Origin: Sediminibacterium magnilacihabitans
Lineage (GTDB): Bacteria > Bacteroidota > Bacteroidia > Chitinophagales > Chitinophagaceae
Direction: 5' to 3'
Assembly: GCA_002973575.1 (NCBI GenBank)
Contig: PVEQ01000002.1
Location: 186,001 to 250,000, forward strand
DNA: 64,000 nt
Positions 17,436 through 26,935 of this stretch are shown piece by piece (position 1 is the stretch's first letter; each line of letters begins with the position of its first letter). The notes below the pieces were generated by a model, which was not told the DNA's origin, ran no database searches, and worked only from the letters and a program-made list of their open reading frames with translations. The position numbers and the translations under genes were made by a program.

Positions 17436-18791
17436 TTAACTGGTCTTCATAAAATTTTTAACAGCATCGCTCAAATCAAACACCCTTGCCTTTTCGTTCA
17501 ACGTTGAATGAATAAGCGAACTGGCGGCTGCACTGCGGTAACCTCCGGCACAATGCACCACAATAGGCTTATTGGTTGGGATTTCGGCTACTCTTTCTCT
17601 CAATTCTGCCAGTGGGATGGGCAGGCTGCCCGGAAATATTTTTCCGGCCTTCACCTCTGATGTGTTCCGAACATCTATAATGGTGTAATTAGCTTTCTGC
17701 TCTTTAAAGATATTTACATCAAGTTCTGCCTCTTTCTCGGGTCCGTCCCTAACAATCAATGCCTCCGCAATTGCCGTTTCGTAACCAATGGCAGCCGCTC
17801 TTAACATCATACGTTGCAATTGCTCCCTGCTTTCACCTGCCAGATAGAATTTTTCACCCGGCTTAATGATGCTGCCCAGCCAGGTCTCAAATTTGCCATC
17901 TTCCATGATATTGATAGAATGTGGCAGATGCCCTTCTTTGAAGTGTTCTTCTTTGCGAACGTCCACAATCCATAAAGCTTTATCCAATCCAGCAGCATCA
18001 TTACCGCTGTCGCTCATTTTAATCTTCGAAATGCTTTCCTGCAAAGGGGCTGCACCTTTCCGGTTAAGCTCCACATCAAAAGAAAAGTAGTGCGGAATAA
18101 ACGGCTGGTCGGATAGAAGATTGTTGACAAATTCTTCTTCGGTTACCGGCTGCAAACTCCAGTTGGTTTGTTTTTCCCTTCCGATGGCGCTGCTGCTTTC
18201 CTTGCTTAAATTTTTGCCGCACAAGGTTCCGGCTCCATGCGCTGGATATACGACAACGTCATCATTCAGCGTCATCAATTTTTCCCGTAGCGAGTGATAC
18301 ATCTGCCTTGCCAACTCTTCCCGTTTCGATTGAATTTTACCGGCACCTTCTCTTAAATCCGGTCTGCCACAGTCGCCAATGAATAGGGTATCGCCGGTGA
18401 AGACGGCTTTTTGCTTTCCATTATGCTCTAACAGAACGCTAATGCTATCCGGCGAATGTCCCGGTGTATGAATAGCGGACAACTTTACTTTCCCAACCTG
18501 AATGGAGTCGCCTTCGTCAAAGGTTTGGTGCGGGTAAAGCGCATCTACCAGCTTACCGGTGTAAATGGTTGCACCTGTTGACTGATGAAGCTCTAAATGA
18601 CTGCTCACGAAGTCGGCATGCGGATGTGTTTCGATGACGCCTACAATTTGTGCTTCGTTTTCGGTTGCATAATCAAGATAGGGTTGAGTGTTTCGGGCAG
18701 GGTCAATCAGGATTATTTTCTTCTCGCAATCGCTTAAAACAGCATAGCTAAATTGCGCAAGGTTTTTGTCTTCAAATTGCTTTATCTGCAT
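17436..18791 (-). CDS. Persulfide dioxygenase-rhodanese fusion (MBL fold + 2 rhodanese)
   Basis: A 451-residue cytoplasmic enzyme. Residues 1-240 are an ETHE1-like metallo-beta-lactamase fold with ETHPHADFVSSHLEL, HTPGHSPDS and GDTLFIGDCGRPD, the iron-binding residues of persulfide dioxygenases. Two rhodanese domains follow; the last carries the catalytic Cys in VVHCAGGYRS, while the middle one lacks a Cys loop and is probably structural. It would oxidise glutathione-type persulfide to sulfite and exchange sulfane sulfur. A GTGA-N6-TCAC site lies 49-62 bp upstream. A paralogue lies at 32221-33642. Confidence 0.93.
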   Translation of the reverse strand: MQIKQFEDKNLAQFSYAVLSDCEKKIILIDPARNTQPYLDYATENEAQIVGVIETHPHADFVSSHLELHQSTGATIYTGKLVDALYPHQTFDEGDSIQVGKVKLSAIHTPGHSPDSISVLLEHNGKQKAVFTGDTLFIGDCGRPDLREGAGKIQSKREELARQMYHSLREKLMTLNDDVVVYPAHGAGTLCGKNLSKESSSAIGREKQTNWSLQPVTEEEFVNNLLSDQPFIPHYFSFDVELNRKGAAPLQESISKIKMSDSGNDAAGLDKALWIVDVRKEEHFKEGHLPHSINIMEDGKFETWLGSIIKPGEKFYLAGESREQLQRMMLRAAAIGYETAIAEALIVRDGPEKEAELDVNIFKEQKANYTIIDVRNTSEVKAGKIFPGSLPIPLAELRERVAEIPTNKPIVVHCAGGYRSAAASSLIHSTLNEKARVFDLSDAVKNFMKTS

Positions 18792-18839
18792 GCGTCCAAT
18801 CTTTAAGGGTGAAGTAATAGTAAAGTAGGGTTTCGGGTT

Positions 18840-18853
18840 GTGACTTTTGTCAC
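18840..18853. promoter_or_regulatory. Crp/Fnr-type palindrome GTGA-N6-TCAC
   Basis: GTGACTTTTGTCAC, a perfect GTGA-N6-TCAC palindrome, 49-62 bp upstream of the persulfide dioxygenase-rhodanese start. It is one of six in the sulfur block; proposed target of the local Crp/Fnr protein (35134-35778). Confidence 0.7.
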
Positions 18854-18874
18854 GGCAGGCTTATCAAAACTAAT

Positions 18875-19315
18875 TTATGCGGCTGCACTGTGACTATTGG
18901 CTATGTTACAAGAGGCGGCATCTTTGTCGTACCGGACGAAAAAGGAGAGCCATACTGTTCTGGATAAACGCATCAGGTAAGGTTGCAGGGCAAGGAGCAA
19001 AACGGCATTTAACCCTATCCACCAAAAGAACCGGTTGTCGTGCACCGACATGCCAATAATGACCCACCAGGCAATAAAACTTGCAACTGTTATTGCAACG
19101 GCTAAAGCATAGCTGACATAACCAGTCCCATAACAGAACGAAGGTTCAATTTCCATCGGTTGCCCGCAAACCGGGCAGGTGTCGTTCATTTTCATGAAAC
19201 CTTTGCTGTAAGAACGCCTGTTAACGAACATATCGCCCTGCCTGCAATGCGGGCACTTTAACTTTAGAACGCTTGGAATATATTTGGGATGTTGATGCTG
19301 CTTGGGTGTTTCCAT
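18875..19315 (-). CDS. DUF983 membrane protein with zinc-ribbon motifs
   Basis: A 146-residue DUF983 protein. The N-terminal part has two CPxC knuckles (LKCPHCRQG and TCPVCGQP), typical of a zinc ribbon, followed by the conserved EPSFCYGTGYVSYAL segment and two TM helices. The family is common in Bacteroidota and has no defined role; links to electron-transport assembly are speculative. The gene is divergent from the MFS transporter, and the shared 117 bp spacer contains a GTGA-N6-TCAC palindrome at 50 bp from its start, so it is probably co-regulated with the sulfur genes. Confidence 0.88.
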   Translation of the reverse strand: METPKQHQHPKYIPSVLKLKCPHCRQGDMFVNRRSYSKGFMKMNDTCPVCGQPMEIEPSFCYGTGYVSYALAVAITVASFIAWWVIIGMSVHDNRFFWWIGLNAVLLLALQPYLMRLSRTVWLSFFVRYDKDAASCNIANSHSAAA

Positions 19316-19364
19316 AAATATGCGTTTAAGACTTCAAAACTATTGAAGCCATAAGTGGTATTTC

Positions 19365-19378
19365 GTGACACATATCAC
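19365..19378. promoter_or_regulatory. Crp/Fnr-type palindrome in a divergent promoter
   Basis: GTGACACATATCAC, a GTGA-N6-TCAC palindrome midway between the DUF983 start (50 bp) and the MFS start (55 bp). It could control both directions. Confidence 0.65.
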
Positions 19379-19432
19379 AGATCTTCACTTCTTGATAATG
19401 TATTTTGCCTAAGTACTAAAATCCAGCGCTCC

Positions 19433-20662
19433 ATGCAGGGTTTAAGAGAAAACCGCAACCAATTCTATTTACTGGTGCTCATCAATGCCTTTGTTGGCAG
19501 TATGGTAGGACTGGAACGTTCTGTACTGCCGGGCCTAAGCCAACAGTTTAGCCTGAGCAGTTACACTGCCATGCTTTCCTTTCTTGTTTCATTTGGTAGC
19601 AGTAAAGCTGTTTTTAATTTGCTTACCGGGAAATTGACAAAAACTTTTTCCCGCAAGACGGTTCTATTGATAGGGTGGATAGTCGCCCTTCCGGTTCCTT
19701 TTCTTCTTATGTATGCACCTGACTGGAACTGGATTATTGCTGCGAACGTTCTCCTGGGCATCAATCAGGGACTTGCGTGGTCTTCAACGGTCATTATGAA
19801 GATTGATTTGGTGGGAGAAAGGAACCGTGGTCTGGCAATGGGCATCAACGAATTTGCTGGTTATTTATCAGTGGGGCTGGCTGCTTATTTAGCCAGTGAA
19901 ATTGCTGCAGACAAGGGATTTGCCTACTATCCCTTCTTACCGGGAATTTTCTTTTCCATGGCCGGCTTATTCCTGACCCTGTTCTTTGTAAAGGACACAA
20001 CGCCACATGTCGTTTATGAAGCAGCAAAAAGCAATGTTCCGTATTTAAAGAATATTTGGGAAGCCACTACTTTACGGCATCACAACCTTGGAAGTGTCAC
20101 CATCAACGGATTTATCAACAACCTAAACGACGGCGTGATTTGGGGCCTGCTTCCTGTTTTGCTTTTGGGCAAACAGTTTACCCTTTCACAAACAGGATTT
20201 GTTGCAGGAGTTTATCCGGCTGTATGGGGCATTGCTCAATTAGTCACCGGCAAACTGGGCGACCGGTACTGTAAAAAACAACTTATTATTTCGGGTATGC
20301 TTGTTCAAGCTGCTGGTTTAACCCTGTTGGCATTTTCCAATACGTTTTCGCCGGCTGTTATTTCTATGTTGTTACTTGGTTTAGGGACGGCCTTGGTTTA
20401 TCCCAACTTTCTTACCGTGGTAGCTGAAAATACCCACCCTCATCAACGGGCAGAAAGCCTGAGCATCTTTCGTTTTTGGCGTGACAGCGGCTATGTTATT
20501 GGTGCTTTACTGTCCGGCATTTTAGCGGATGCTTTTGGTATTGTTGTCACGCTCCTGATTGTGGCAATGCTTACGGCTTTAGCCGGGCTATTGGCACAGG
20601 TAAGAATGTGTTGTACCGCAAGGTTGCTTTGGAAAAGCAGGTTATGTACAGAACTAACTTAG
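19433..20662 (+). CDS. MFS transporter
   Basis: A 409-residue major facilitator with 12 predicted TM helices. The ATG at 19433 (MQGLRENRNQFYLLVLINAF) is preferred over the frame opening at 19355, because the latter would read through the regulatory palindrome. The motif after TM2 is degenerate (NLLTGKLTKTFSRKTVLLIG instead of GxLaDrxGRkxxl). The second half has GKLGDRYCKKQLIISGM. The substrate is not evident; the family includes drug and oxyanion carriers. Position in the sulfur block and the upstream Crp-type site suggest export or import of a sulfur compound, but this is inference. Confidence 0.87.
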   Translation: MQGLRENRNQFYLLVLINAFVGSMVGLERSVLPGLSQQFSLSSYTAMLSFLVSFGSSKAVFNLLTGKLTKTFSRKTVLLIGWIVALPVPFLLMYAPDWNWIIAANVLLGINQGLAWSSTVIMKIDLVGERNRGLAMGINEFAGYLSVGLAAYLASEIAADKGFAYYPFLPGIFFSMAGLFLTLFFVKDTTPHVVYEAAKSNVPYLKNIWEATTLRHHNLGSVTINGFINNLNDGVIWGLLPVLLLGKQFTLSQTGFVAGVYPAVWGIAQLVTGKLGDRYCKKQLIISGMLVQAAGLTLLAFSNTFSPAVISMLLLGLGTALVYPNFLTVVAENTHPHQRAESLSIFRFWRDSGYVIGALLSGILADAFGIVVTLLIVAMLTALAGLLAQVRMCCTARLLWKSRLCTELT

Positions 20663-20671
20663 CTGTTCATC

Positions 20672-20685
20672 GTGACCATTATCAC
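20672..20685. promoter_or_regulatory. Crp/Fnr-type palindrome upstream of the methyltransferase
   Basis: GTGACCATTATCAC, a GTGA-N6-TCAC palindrome ending 35 bp before the methyltransferase ATG. An alternative GTG start at 20672 falls inside the palindrome, which argues for the later start. Confidence 0.65.
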
Positions 20686-20719
20686 ATTTAAAGGAAAGAT
20701 TTGTTTGGATATTGCGTAC

Positions 20720-21316
20720 ATGGAAAGACAGTTTTGGAATACACGATATAGCGAGCATGATTTTGTTTATGGCAAAGCGCCGAACCAATTTTTCAAACAA
20801 TTCATTGACACACACAAACCGGGTACTATCTTGTTGCCGGCGGAAGGAGAAGGAAGAAATAGCCGCTACGCTGCCTCCAAAGGCTGGCGGGTAGATGCAT
20901 TCGATTTTAGTGAAGTGGCTACAGCAAAAGCCCTGAAGCTAACAGAAAGCCTAAGGCCGAGTATCAATTATTGGACGCAAGATATTGCAACCTTTAAGGC
21001 AACAAAGAGATACGATGCTGTTGCGTTGATTTACGTTCACTTGCCACAAGCATTGCGACAAGTGTTTCATGAGGAAGTATTTAACGCCTTGCAATCCGGT
21101 GGATTTCTGGTGTTTGAAGCATTTGCCAAAGAGCAAGTCAATATGAAGTCCGGCGGGCCCAAAGACCTTTCATTGCTGTATGATGCCCCGTCAATTTGCA
21201 GCGATTTCCCGTTTCTTCATTTACTCTCCTGTGGGCAAAAAGAAATCGAATTGAACGAAGGAGAATTCCACAAGGGCAAGGCTACTGTTCTGCAATTGAT
21301 TGGACAAAGATTGTAA
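20720..21316 (+). CDS. Class I SAM-dependent methyltransferase (TehB/thiol methyltransferase-like)
   Basis: A 198-residue methyltransferase starting at the ATG at 20720 (MERQFWNTRYSEHDFVYGKA). The glycine-rich SAM loop is replaced by LLPAEGEGRNS, typical of small TehB/TPMT-like enzymes, followed by VDAFDFS (the acidic residue for the SAM ribose) and VALIYVHLP as motif IV. Such enzymes methylate soft nucleophiles (thiols, tellurite, selenite), so S-methylation of sulfide or persulfide would fit the neighbourhood; that is inference. It lies only 57 bp after the MFS gene but has its own Crp-type palindrome. Confidence 0.85.
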   Translation: MERQFWNTRYSEHDFVYGKAPNQFFKQFIDTHKPGTILLPAEGEGRNSRYAASKGWRVDAFDFSEVATAKALKLTESLRPSINYWTQDIATFKATKRYDAVALIYVHLPQALRQVFHEEVFNALQSGGFLVFEAFAKEQVNMKSGGPKDLSLLYDAPSICSDFPFLHLLSCGQKEIELNEGEFHKGKATVLQLIGQRL

Positions 21317-21433
21317 GGAAACCACAAGCCGGGTGTCCGGGGGCCGCACGGTACGAGAAATTATGTTGCTAAGCGTAAAGTCCATTTTTGAAATCTGGTG
21401 AATGAGAAAGAAGGAATGACAACATGGGGAGCC

Positions 21434-21991
21434 TTATTTCAATAGTTGGCGAAAGGCTTCCGAATTATAATCATTGCCGCCACTGATTTGCCGTAGCAAT
21501 TCACCTTTTTCGTTGTAGATAAAAGTAGAAGGAATAGCATCCACATTGAAAATGGTTGGCAGGTTCTCGGCGGGATAATAAACCGGCAGGTTCAGATTTT
21601 GGCTGCGCATGAACCTTTTTGCTTTTGCGAAGTTATCGTCCAGCGAAAGCATCACAAAAGCTACTTTACTGGTGTCTACCGATTTTGAAAGTTTCTCAAT
21701 GGATGGCATTTCGGCCCGACATGGGGGACACCAGCTTGCCCATAAATTGACAAACACTTTTTTGCCTGCAAAACTTTGCAGGTTGATGCGACGGCCATTG
21801 ATATCTTCCATTGCAAACGCAGGCAACAAAGAAGCCGGCGCTGTTGCGCTATGGCTGTCAACCGTAGTGGAGTGCTGCGTTGATACAGGCGTGGTTTCGT
21901 TCTGCTTATCCTCCGAACACGCTACGAATGTTATCATTAAGACGGCTGAAGTGAATACGATTGCTCTTTTCCCAAATTGTTTTTTGTTCAT
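21434..21991 (-). CDS. TlpA/ResA-like thiol-disulfide oxidoreductase, lipoprotein
   Basis: A 185-residue lipoprotein (lipobox FVAC at about residue 25) with a thioredoxin fold of the TlpA/ResA family. The active site is WASWCPPCRAEMPS with the cis-Pro region DAIPSTF. It acts outside the inner membrane, probably reducing disulfides in periplasmic or cytochrome c substrates. It is the last gene of an operon RND pump, adaptor, TlpA, TlpA, 13 bp behind the first TlpA. The dihaem cytochrome encoded nearby is a conceivable client. Confidence 0.9.
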   Translation of the reverse strand: MNKKQFGKRAIVFTSAVLMITFVACSEDKQNETTPVSTQHSTTVDSHSATAPASLLPAFAMEDINGRRINLQSFAGKKVFVNLWASWCPPCRAEMPSIEKLSKSVDTSKVAFVMLSLDDNFAKAKRFMRSQNLNLPVYYPAENLPTIFNVDAIPSTFIYNEKGELLRQISGGNDYNSEAFRQLLK

Positions 21992-22004
21992 TTGTTTTAT
22001 TTTT

Positions 22005-22595
22005 TTACTCCAATAATCCCTTTAGCTGATTGATAAATGTTGTGGTATTGTAATCGGCAATGCCTTCGTGTTTTAAAACCACCTTACCCTCTTTGTCCAG
22101 TACCACGGTTGTCGGCAATGTGCCACTGTAAATTTCAGCCGGCACGGTTCCGGCTTTGGTAAGCAAGGGCATTGTATAATGGTTGTTTTGTAAATAGCTT
22201 TTTGCCTTTGCCGTATCCTCGTCTTCATTGATAAACAAAAAGACAAAACGCTTATCATCTTTTAACTGGTTGTACAAGTCGTTGAGCGATGGCATCTCTG
22301 CCCTGCACGGTGGACACCAAGTAGCCCAGAAGTTAATGAACACCACTTTCCCTTTTAAACCGGCAACAGAAGATACATCGCCATTTTCCGTCCGAAAATC
22401 AAAGGAAACATTTGCCGCTTGTACTTTTCCATTCAAAGCTTCTTTTTTGATTTCTGCCCGGAACAATCCAACAGATATCAATTGTTTCAGCACCCATGAT
22501 TTTGCATCAGGACTAAACAGCAACAGCAGCAGCAAGCCAACAAAAACAAGATTGCCTGCTTTTCCAATGTTCCTTTTGCTAATAAATTGTTTCAT
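22005..22595 (-). CDS. TlpA-like membrane-anchored thioredoxin
   Basis: A thioredoxin-like protein of about 196 residues with an N-terminal membrane anchor (NLVFVGLLLLLLFSPD) and a TlpA domain with WATWCPPCRAEMPS and cis-Pro GTLPTTV. Several starts are possible: 22643 would overlap the adaptor gene by 14 bp, and I prefer the Met at 22595 (MKQFISKRN) because it gives a normal anchor. It is paralogous to the next gene but tethered by a helix instead of lipid. Both belong to the RND operon. Periplasmic thiol redox is the inferred role. Confidence 0.88.
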   Translation of the reverse strand: MKQFISKRNIGKAGNLVFVGLLLLLLFSPDAKSWVLKQLISVGLFRAEIKKEALNGKVQAANVSFDFRTENGDVSSVAGLKGKVVFINFWATWCPPCRAEMPSLNDLYNQLKDDKRFVFLFINEDEDTAKAKSYLQNNHYTMPLLTKAGTVPAEIYSGTLPTTVVLDKEGKVVLKHEGIADYNTTTFINQLKGLLE

Positions 22596-22629
22596 ACGCA
22601 TAAGTAGATTTTTCAAGGTTTTTGGGGGC

Positions 22630-23721
22630 TCATTTTTGCCCAATCTTTGTGCCTTCCTTTATCTCTTCGCTGCCTTTTAACAGGATTTGGTCGCCGGGGC
22701 TAAGGTTGCCGAAAACTTCTATTAGTGTGTCTTTTGTTATACCAATTGTGACCGGTATTCTCTTGGCCTGATTGTTTTCGTTCTTCACGACAAACACACC
22801 GGCTTGTGACTGTACCACGCTGCTGACAGGTGCCCACAGCGTGGACTGTGGCCGTTGCAATTGAACGGTAACTTTTGCATACTGGCCGGAACGCAACAAA
22901 CTATTTGCATTGTCAATATCAAATTCAGCCAGTAAAGATTTTGTTTGGGGATCCAAAGCGCCGCTGTTTCTGGACAGGGTGGCGGTAAATGTTTTACCGG
23001 GGTAGTCAATTAAGGTAAATGTTGCTTTTGTTCCTGCTGCCAGCGATTGTGCCTGCTTTTCAGGAATGGCTACGAGTAATCGCAGTTTGCTTTCCTGTGT
23101 TAACTGAAATAAAGGTTGCCCACTCATACCATTCTCGCCTACCAGTGCTCCTTCCGAAACAAACCGTCCTGTAATCACTCCATTAAAAGGAGCTGTTATT
23201 CGGAGATAGCGTTGTATTTGACCGCTGGCTGCCGCTTCGGAACGGCTGCTGTGATACGCTGCACTGTCGCCTAAGTATTGTGCGTAGGCTCTTTCCAGTT
23301 CGATTGTGGCGACCGCTCCGTTTTTCTTTGCCGCTTCTTTTAAGCGCTGATAGGATTGCTTGCTAAAAAGAAATTTCTGGTATGTTGAACTGGTAGTGGA
23401 TGTTTTGGCCGCATACTGTGCGCCAATTTCAGGTGCTTCCAGTTGTGCCAACAATTGTCCCTTGCGAACATAGCTGCCTCTATCCACATACAGCTTCTTG
23501 ATGAAGCCCTTTACTTTAGGATAAATGTTTACTTCTTCGTAAGGCTTTAATTCTCCCGGTAAGGTGACGGTAAAGGAAGGCCGGTCGGACAAGACGACGG
23601 CCAGTTTAATGGCCGGCCTGGCCTTATTCGTAACAGCCTCTTTTGCCTTTTCCTTTTCTTCAGAGCAATTTTGAAAGAACGTTACTATCGCTATCAATGA
23701 CAATAAATAGAACAAGCGCAT
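22630..23721 (-). CDS. RND efflux periplasmic adaptor lipoprotein
   Basis: A 363-residue membrane-fusion protein with a lipobox (FQNC) and the HlyD/AcrA-type order: lipoyl half (VNIYPKVKGFIKKLYVDRGS), a short hairpin, the second lipoyl half (RITAPFNGVITGRFV), a beta-barrel and a membrane-proximal domain. It lacks the heavy-metal-binding domain seen in the adaptors at 3.4-6 kb, so the substrate is probably organic. The start overlaps the pump stop by 1 bp (coupled translation). It forms an export system with the pump and TolC protein upstream. Confidence 0.92.
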   Translation of the reverse strand: MRLFYLLSLIAIVTFFQNCSEEKEKAKEAVTNKARPAIKLAVVLSDRPSFTVTLPGELKPYEEVNIYPKVKGFIKKLYVDRGSYVRKGQLLAQLEAPEIGAQYAAKTSTTSSTYQKFLFSKQSYQRLKEAAKKNGAVATIELERAYAQYLGDSAAYHSSRSEAAASGQIQRYLRITAPFNGVITGRFVSEGALVGENGMSGQPLFQLTQESKLRLLVAIPEKQAQSLAAGTKATFTLIDYPGKTFTATLSRNSGALDPQTKSLLAEFDIDNANSLLRSGQYAKVTVQLQRPQSTLWAPVSSVVQSQAGVFVVKNENNQAKRIPVTIGITKDTLIEVFGNLSPGDQILLKGSEEIKEGTKIGQK

Positions 23722-26700
23722 TATTGTAAAATTTTAGTGGAAGGGTTAACAAGTAAGTTTTCTTTAGCTGCAAAGCGACTGGTTGCATCGTCAGGGTCAA
23801 GGGAAACACTTTGCAGACTTGCTTTTTTGCGAACAACTACAAATAAATGAGGAAGCACCAGTAAGGTAGTAAAGGTGGACATTAGTAAACCGCCAATGAC
23901 GGACTGGCCCAATGGAGCCACCTGCTCGCCGCCTTCGCCCAGGCCGGCTGCCATCGGAATCATACCGGCAATCATGGCCAGCGTGGTCATAATGATGGGA
24001 CGCAACCGTGAGGAAGCAGCCAGTATTGCTGCCACACCTACGTCAACTTTATGGTGGAAACGGCTGCGTTCGGCGTGGTCGGCCAATAAAAACGCATTGG
24101 AGACCGATACGCCTACCGACATAATAATGCCCATGTACGATTGCAGGTTCAGCGTGCTGCCGAAGGCTAACAGCATCAGCAAGCTCCCTGCAATGACGGC
24201 GGGTATCACAGACAGTATCATGCCTGCCAAAGCAAAAGACTGGTAGTACGCCGCCAGCATCAGAAAGATGACCACAATGGCAATGACCAAGCCGGTTTTC
24301 AAACCATCCAGCGTATCGGCAAGCAATTGCAATTGCCCTTGAATGGAAACAATCACACCTTTGGGCTTTTCTCCGGCTTGCACAAGGGCCTTTTTAACTG
24401 CCGTGTTTGCGCTGCCTAAATCTTTATTGTGGACATTGGCAGCAATGGTCACATATCGGTTAGCACCCTGACGGTTCACCTGTCCTGGTTCCTCGCCAAA
24501 TGAAATGGCTTCAATATCATCTAAAATAGGTCTTGCCTGGCCGGCTTTTAGTGGCAGCATCTTTAATTCATCTACCGCCTGCATACTGGCTTCGGGCACT
24601 TGCACCTGCACCTGGAAAATTAATCCAGATTTTGGGTCCCGCCATAAGGTCTTGTTCACAAAACGAGTGGAGGAGGTTGCCATTGTAATCACCTGCGTCA
24701 CGTCCTGCATGGTCAGGCCAAACTGGGCGGCCCGTTCCCGGTCCACTTCAATTTGCAAACTTGGATAGTGTACCGCCTCTTCTATTCGCACATCCCGGAA
24801 AAATGCATTCTGCTTTAAGGCTGCCTCAATCTTCTTTGCATAGCCTTCTGCTCCTGGCAACTGAGGCGCAGCTATCCGGATCTGCACCGGTGTGTTCGTG
24901 CCTTGGCTCATGATTTTTTCCACCAACTCAATGGGTTCAAAAGAGATTTGCAATTCAGGGTATTCCTTCTTTACTCTCCGGCGGATGGTTTCTTTCAACT
25001 TCTCAACAGGTGTAGTCAATGTTTCTTTATTGAGCGATACTTGCAATACAGCTTCCTGCGAACCACTCGTGAACAAAAAAATGGGATTGATGGCCGTGCC
25101 GGATGGTTGCGTGCCAACGAAGGCCGAGGATATGGCAACAGCACCGTTGGTTTCCGTTGAAATGATTTCTGTTAACTTATGCAGGTATTCCTCTGTTTTC
25201 TCAAGCCGTGTGCCGGCAGGTGCTACTATGCGCAGTTGCAAGTCGCTTGTTCCACCGTTTGGCATAATATCGGTTCCTATCGTCATAAAACCAACTGCAA
25301 CCAACCCTATTACTACAATGGCATACGTAGTAATCACGGTTTTTTTATTGCGCTGAAAAGAGCGGGTAAGAACCAGATAACGTTTTTTGAATTTTTCAAA
25401 CCTTGAGAGTTTTATTTTACCGTTTCTATTCACCCGATGTTCGTGTGTCTTTGTTTTCATCAACCAGTTTGCCATGACTGGCACAAAGGTTTGCGAGAAG
25501 AGAAAAGAAGCAATCATAGAAAATCCCACCGCCAGCGATAGCGGAAGAAACATGTCTTTTGGTATGCCTGACATAATGAAGGAAGGAAGCAAAACCGAAA
25601 GAACACAAAGCAAAATTAGGAGCTTGGGAATAGAGATTTCCAGAAGTGCATCAACGATTGCTCTGGCCTTTGTTTTACCTCTTTCAAAATGCTGGTGAAT
25701 ATTTTCGATGGTTACGGTGGCTTCATCCACCAGGATACCGATGGCCAGCGCAAGACCACTTAAGGTCATGATATTGACGGTTTGTCCAAACGCATAAAGC
25801 AACAGCACCGCCGATAAAACGGAGATGGGGATAGTGAGAACAACAATCAATGCGCCTCTTGTATCACCCAAAAAAAGCAAGACCATCAAACCGGTTAGAA
25901 TGGCACCCAAAATGCCTTCATGAATGAGGTTTTTGATAGAGCGTTCAATGTAAACCGACTGGTCGAATACATAATTAATCTTTACATCATCCGGAAGACT
26001 TTCTTTTAGAGTTGGCAGGGCCTGTTTTAAATTCTCCACCACTTTCAGTGTGGAAGCGTCGGCTTTCTTAATTACCGGCAAATACACCGAACGCTTGCCG
26101 TTAACGATAGCATAACCGGTGGTAATGTCAGCGCCGTCTTCCACGGTAGCGATGTCTTTGATAAAGACCGTAGCAGCACCTTCTGTCTTTACCGGAAGAT
26201 TTAGAAACTCTTCGGGCCCTTTCACCATAGAGTTTACGGGGCTCATGTAATTCTTCTCGCCAATGCGAACGTTTCCGGCCGCCGAAGGAAGATTGTTTTT
26301 TGCGATAGCCGTCATTACCTGTTCTTCCGACAAGCCGTAGGACCGCATTTGGTCGGGATTAACTTTCACTACAATAGAACGAATGTTGCCTCCAAAGGGT
26401 GCTGGTGCAGTGATACCGGGAATAGTGACAAACATGGGACGAATTCTTGTCAGCACCAGGTTTTGAATTTCACTGATGGAGCGTTTATCGCTTTCAAATA
26501 CTAACTGTCCAATGGGCAAGGCGCTGCCATCAAAACGAACGACTTGCGGCGGTACAGAACCGGGTGGCAAAAATCCCATCGCCCTGGATACCTGTGTGGA
26601 AACTTCTGCTGCTGCCTGGGCCATATCGGCGCCGGGGTAAAATGAAAGTTTCATGAGCGTAAAGCCCTGAATGCTTTTAAACTCTATGTCCTTCACACCA

Positions 26701-26924
26701 CTGACAAAGACCAAGACCTTTTGAAATTCATTGGCCATAAAACCATCCATGTATGCAGGTGTCAGTCCGCCATAAGGCATGGCGATATAAATGGCAGGAC
26801 TTTCGATTTTGGGGAATATATCCACGTTAATTTTTCGAACCACAAAAAATGAGAAATACCCAATCGCCATGACCAACACAATGACGGCAATTGGTTTTCG
26901 AAGGGCTAATCGAATAATGTTCAT
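23721..26924 (-). CDS. RND efflux permease (HAE/AcrB-like)
   Basis: A 1067-residue RND permease with the usual 12 TM and two porter domains. Visible family motifs are INVDIFPKIESPAIYIAMPY after TM1 and LALAIGILVDEATVTIENIH in TM4, with an acidic residue of the proton relay, and repeated TM segments to the end. Unlike the CusA-type pumps in this window it is of the multidrug (HAE) type. The operon order is small lipoprotein-like gene, TolC, RND, adaptor, TlpA, TlpA. It is embedded between sulfur genes, so it may export a sulfur-related compound, but no Crp-type site was found in front of it. Confidence 0.93.
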   Translation of the reverse strand: MNIIRLALRKPIAVIVLVMAIGYFSFFVVRKINVDIFPKIESPAIYIAMPYGGLTPAYMDGFMANEFQKVLVFVSGVKDIEFKSIQGFTLMKLSFYPGADMAQAAAEVSTQVSRAMGFLPPGSVPPQVVRFDGSALPIGQLVFESDKRSISEIQNLVLTRIRPMFVTIPGITAPAPFGGNIRSIVVKVNPDQMRSYGLSEEQVMTAIAKNNLPSAAGNVRIGEKNYMSPVNSMVKGPEEFLNLPVKTEGAATVFIKDIATVEDGADITTGYAIVNGKRSVYLPVIKKADASTLKVVENLKQALPTLKESLPDDVKINYVFDQSVYIERSIKNLIHEGILGAILTGLMVLLFLGDTRGALIVVLTIPISVLSAVLLLYAFGQTVNIMTLSGLALAIGILVDEATVTIENIHQHFERGKTKARAIVDALLEISIPKLLILLCVLSVLLPSFIMSGIPKDMFLPLSLAVGFSMIASFLFSQTFVPVMANWLMKTKTHEHRVNRNGKIKLSRFEKFKKRYLVLTRSFQRNKKTVITTYAIVVIGLVAVGFMTIGTDIMPNGGTSDLQLRIVAPAGTRLEKTEEYLHKLTEIISTETNGAVAISSAFVGTQPSGTAINPIFLFTSGSQEAVLQVSLNKETLTTPVEKLKETIRRRVKKEYPELQISFEPIELVEKIMSQGTNTPVQIRIAAPQLPGAEGYAKKIEAALKQNAFFRDVRIEEAVHYPSLQIEVDRERAAQFGLTMQDVTQVITMATSSTRFVNKTLWRDPKSGLIFQVQVQVPEASMQAVDELKMLPLKAGQARPILDDIEAISFGEEPGQVNRQGANRYVTIAANVHNKDLGSANTAVKKALVQAGEKPKGVIVSIQGQLQLLADTLDGLKTGLVIAIVVIFLMLAAYYQSFALAGMILSVIPAVIAGSLLMLLAFGSTLNLQSYMGIIMSVGVSVSNAFLLADHAERSRFHHKVDVGVAAILAASSRLRPIIMTTLAMIAGMIPMAAGLGEGGEQVAPLGQSVIGGLLMSTFTTLLVLPHLFVVVRKKASLQSVSLDPDDATSRFAAKENLLVNPSTKILQ

Positions 26925-26935
26925 AGTCGTTTGGG

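Noticed and set aside
20672..20719. GTG start of the methyltransferase at 20672
   Set aside because: It is the first base of the GTGA-N6-TCAC palindrome, and the methyltransferase domain begins at the ATG at 20720.
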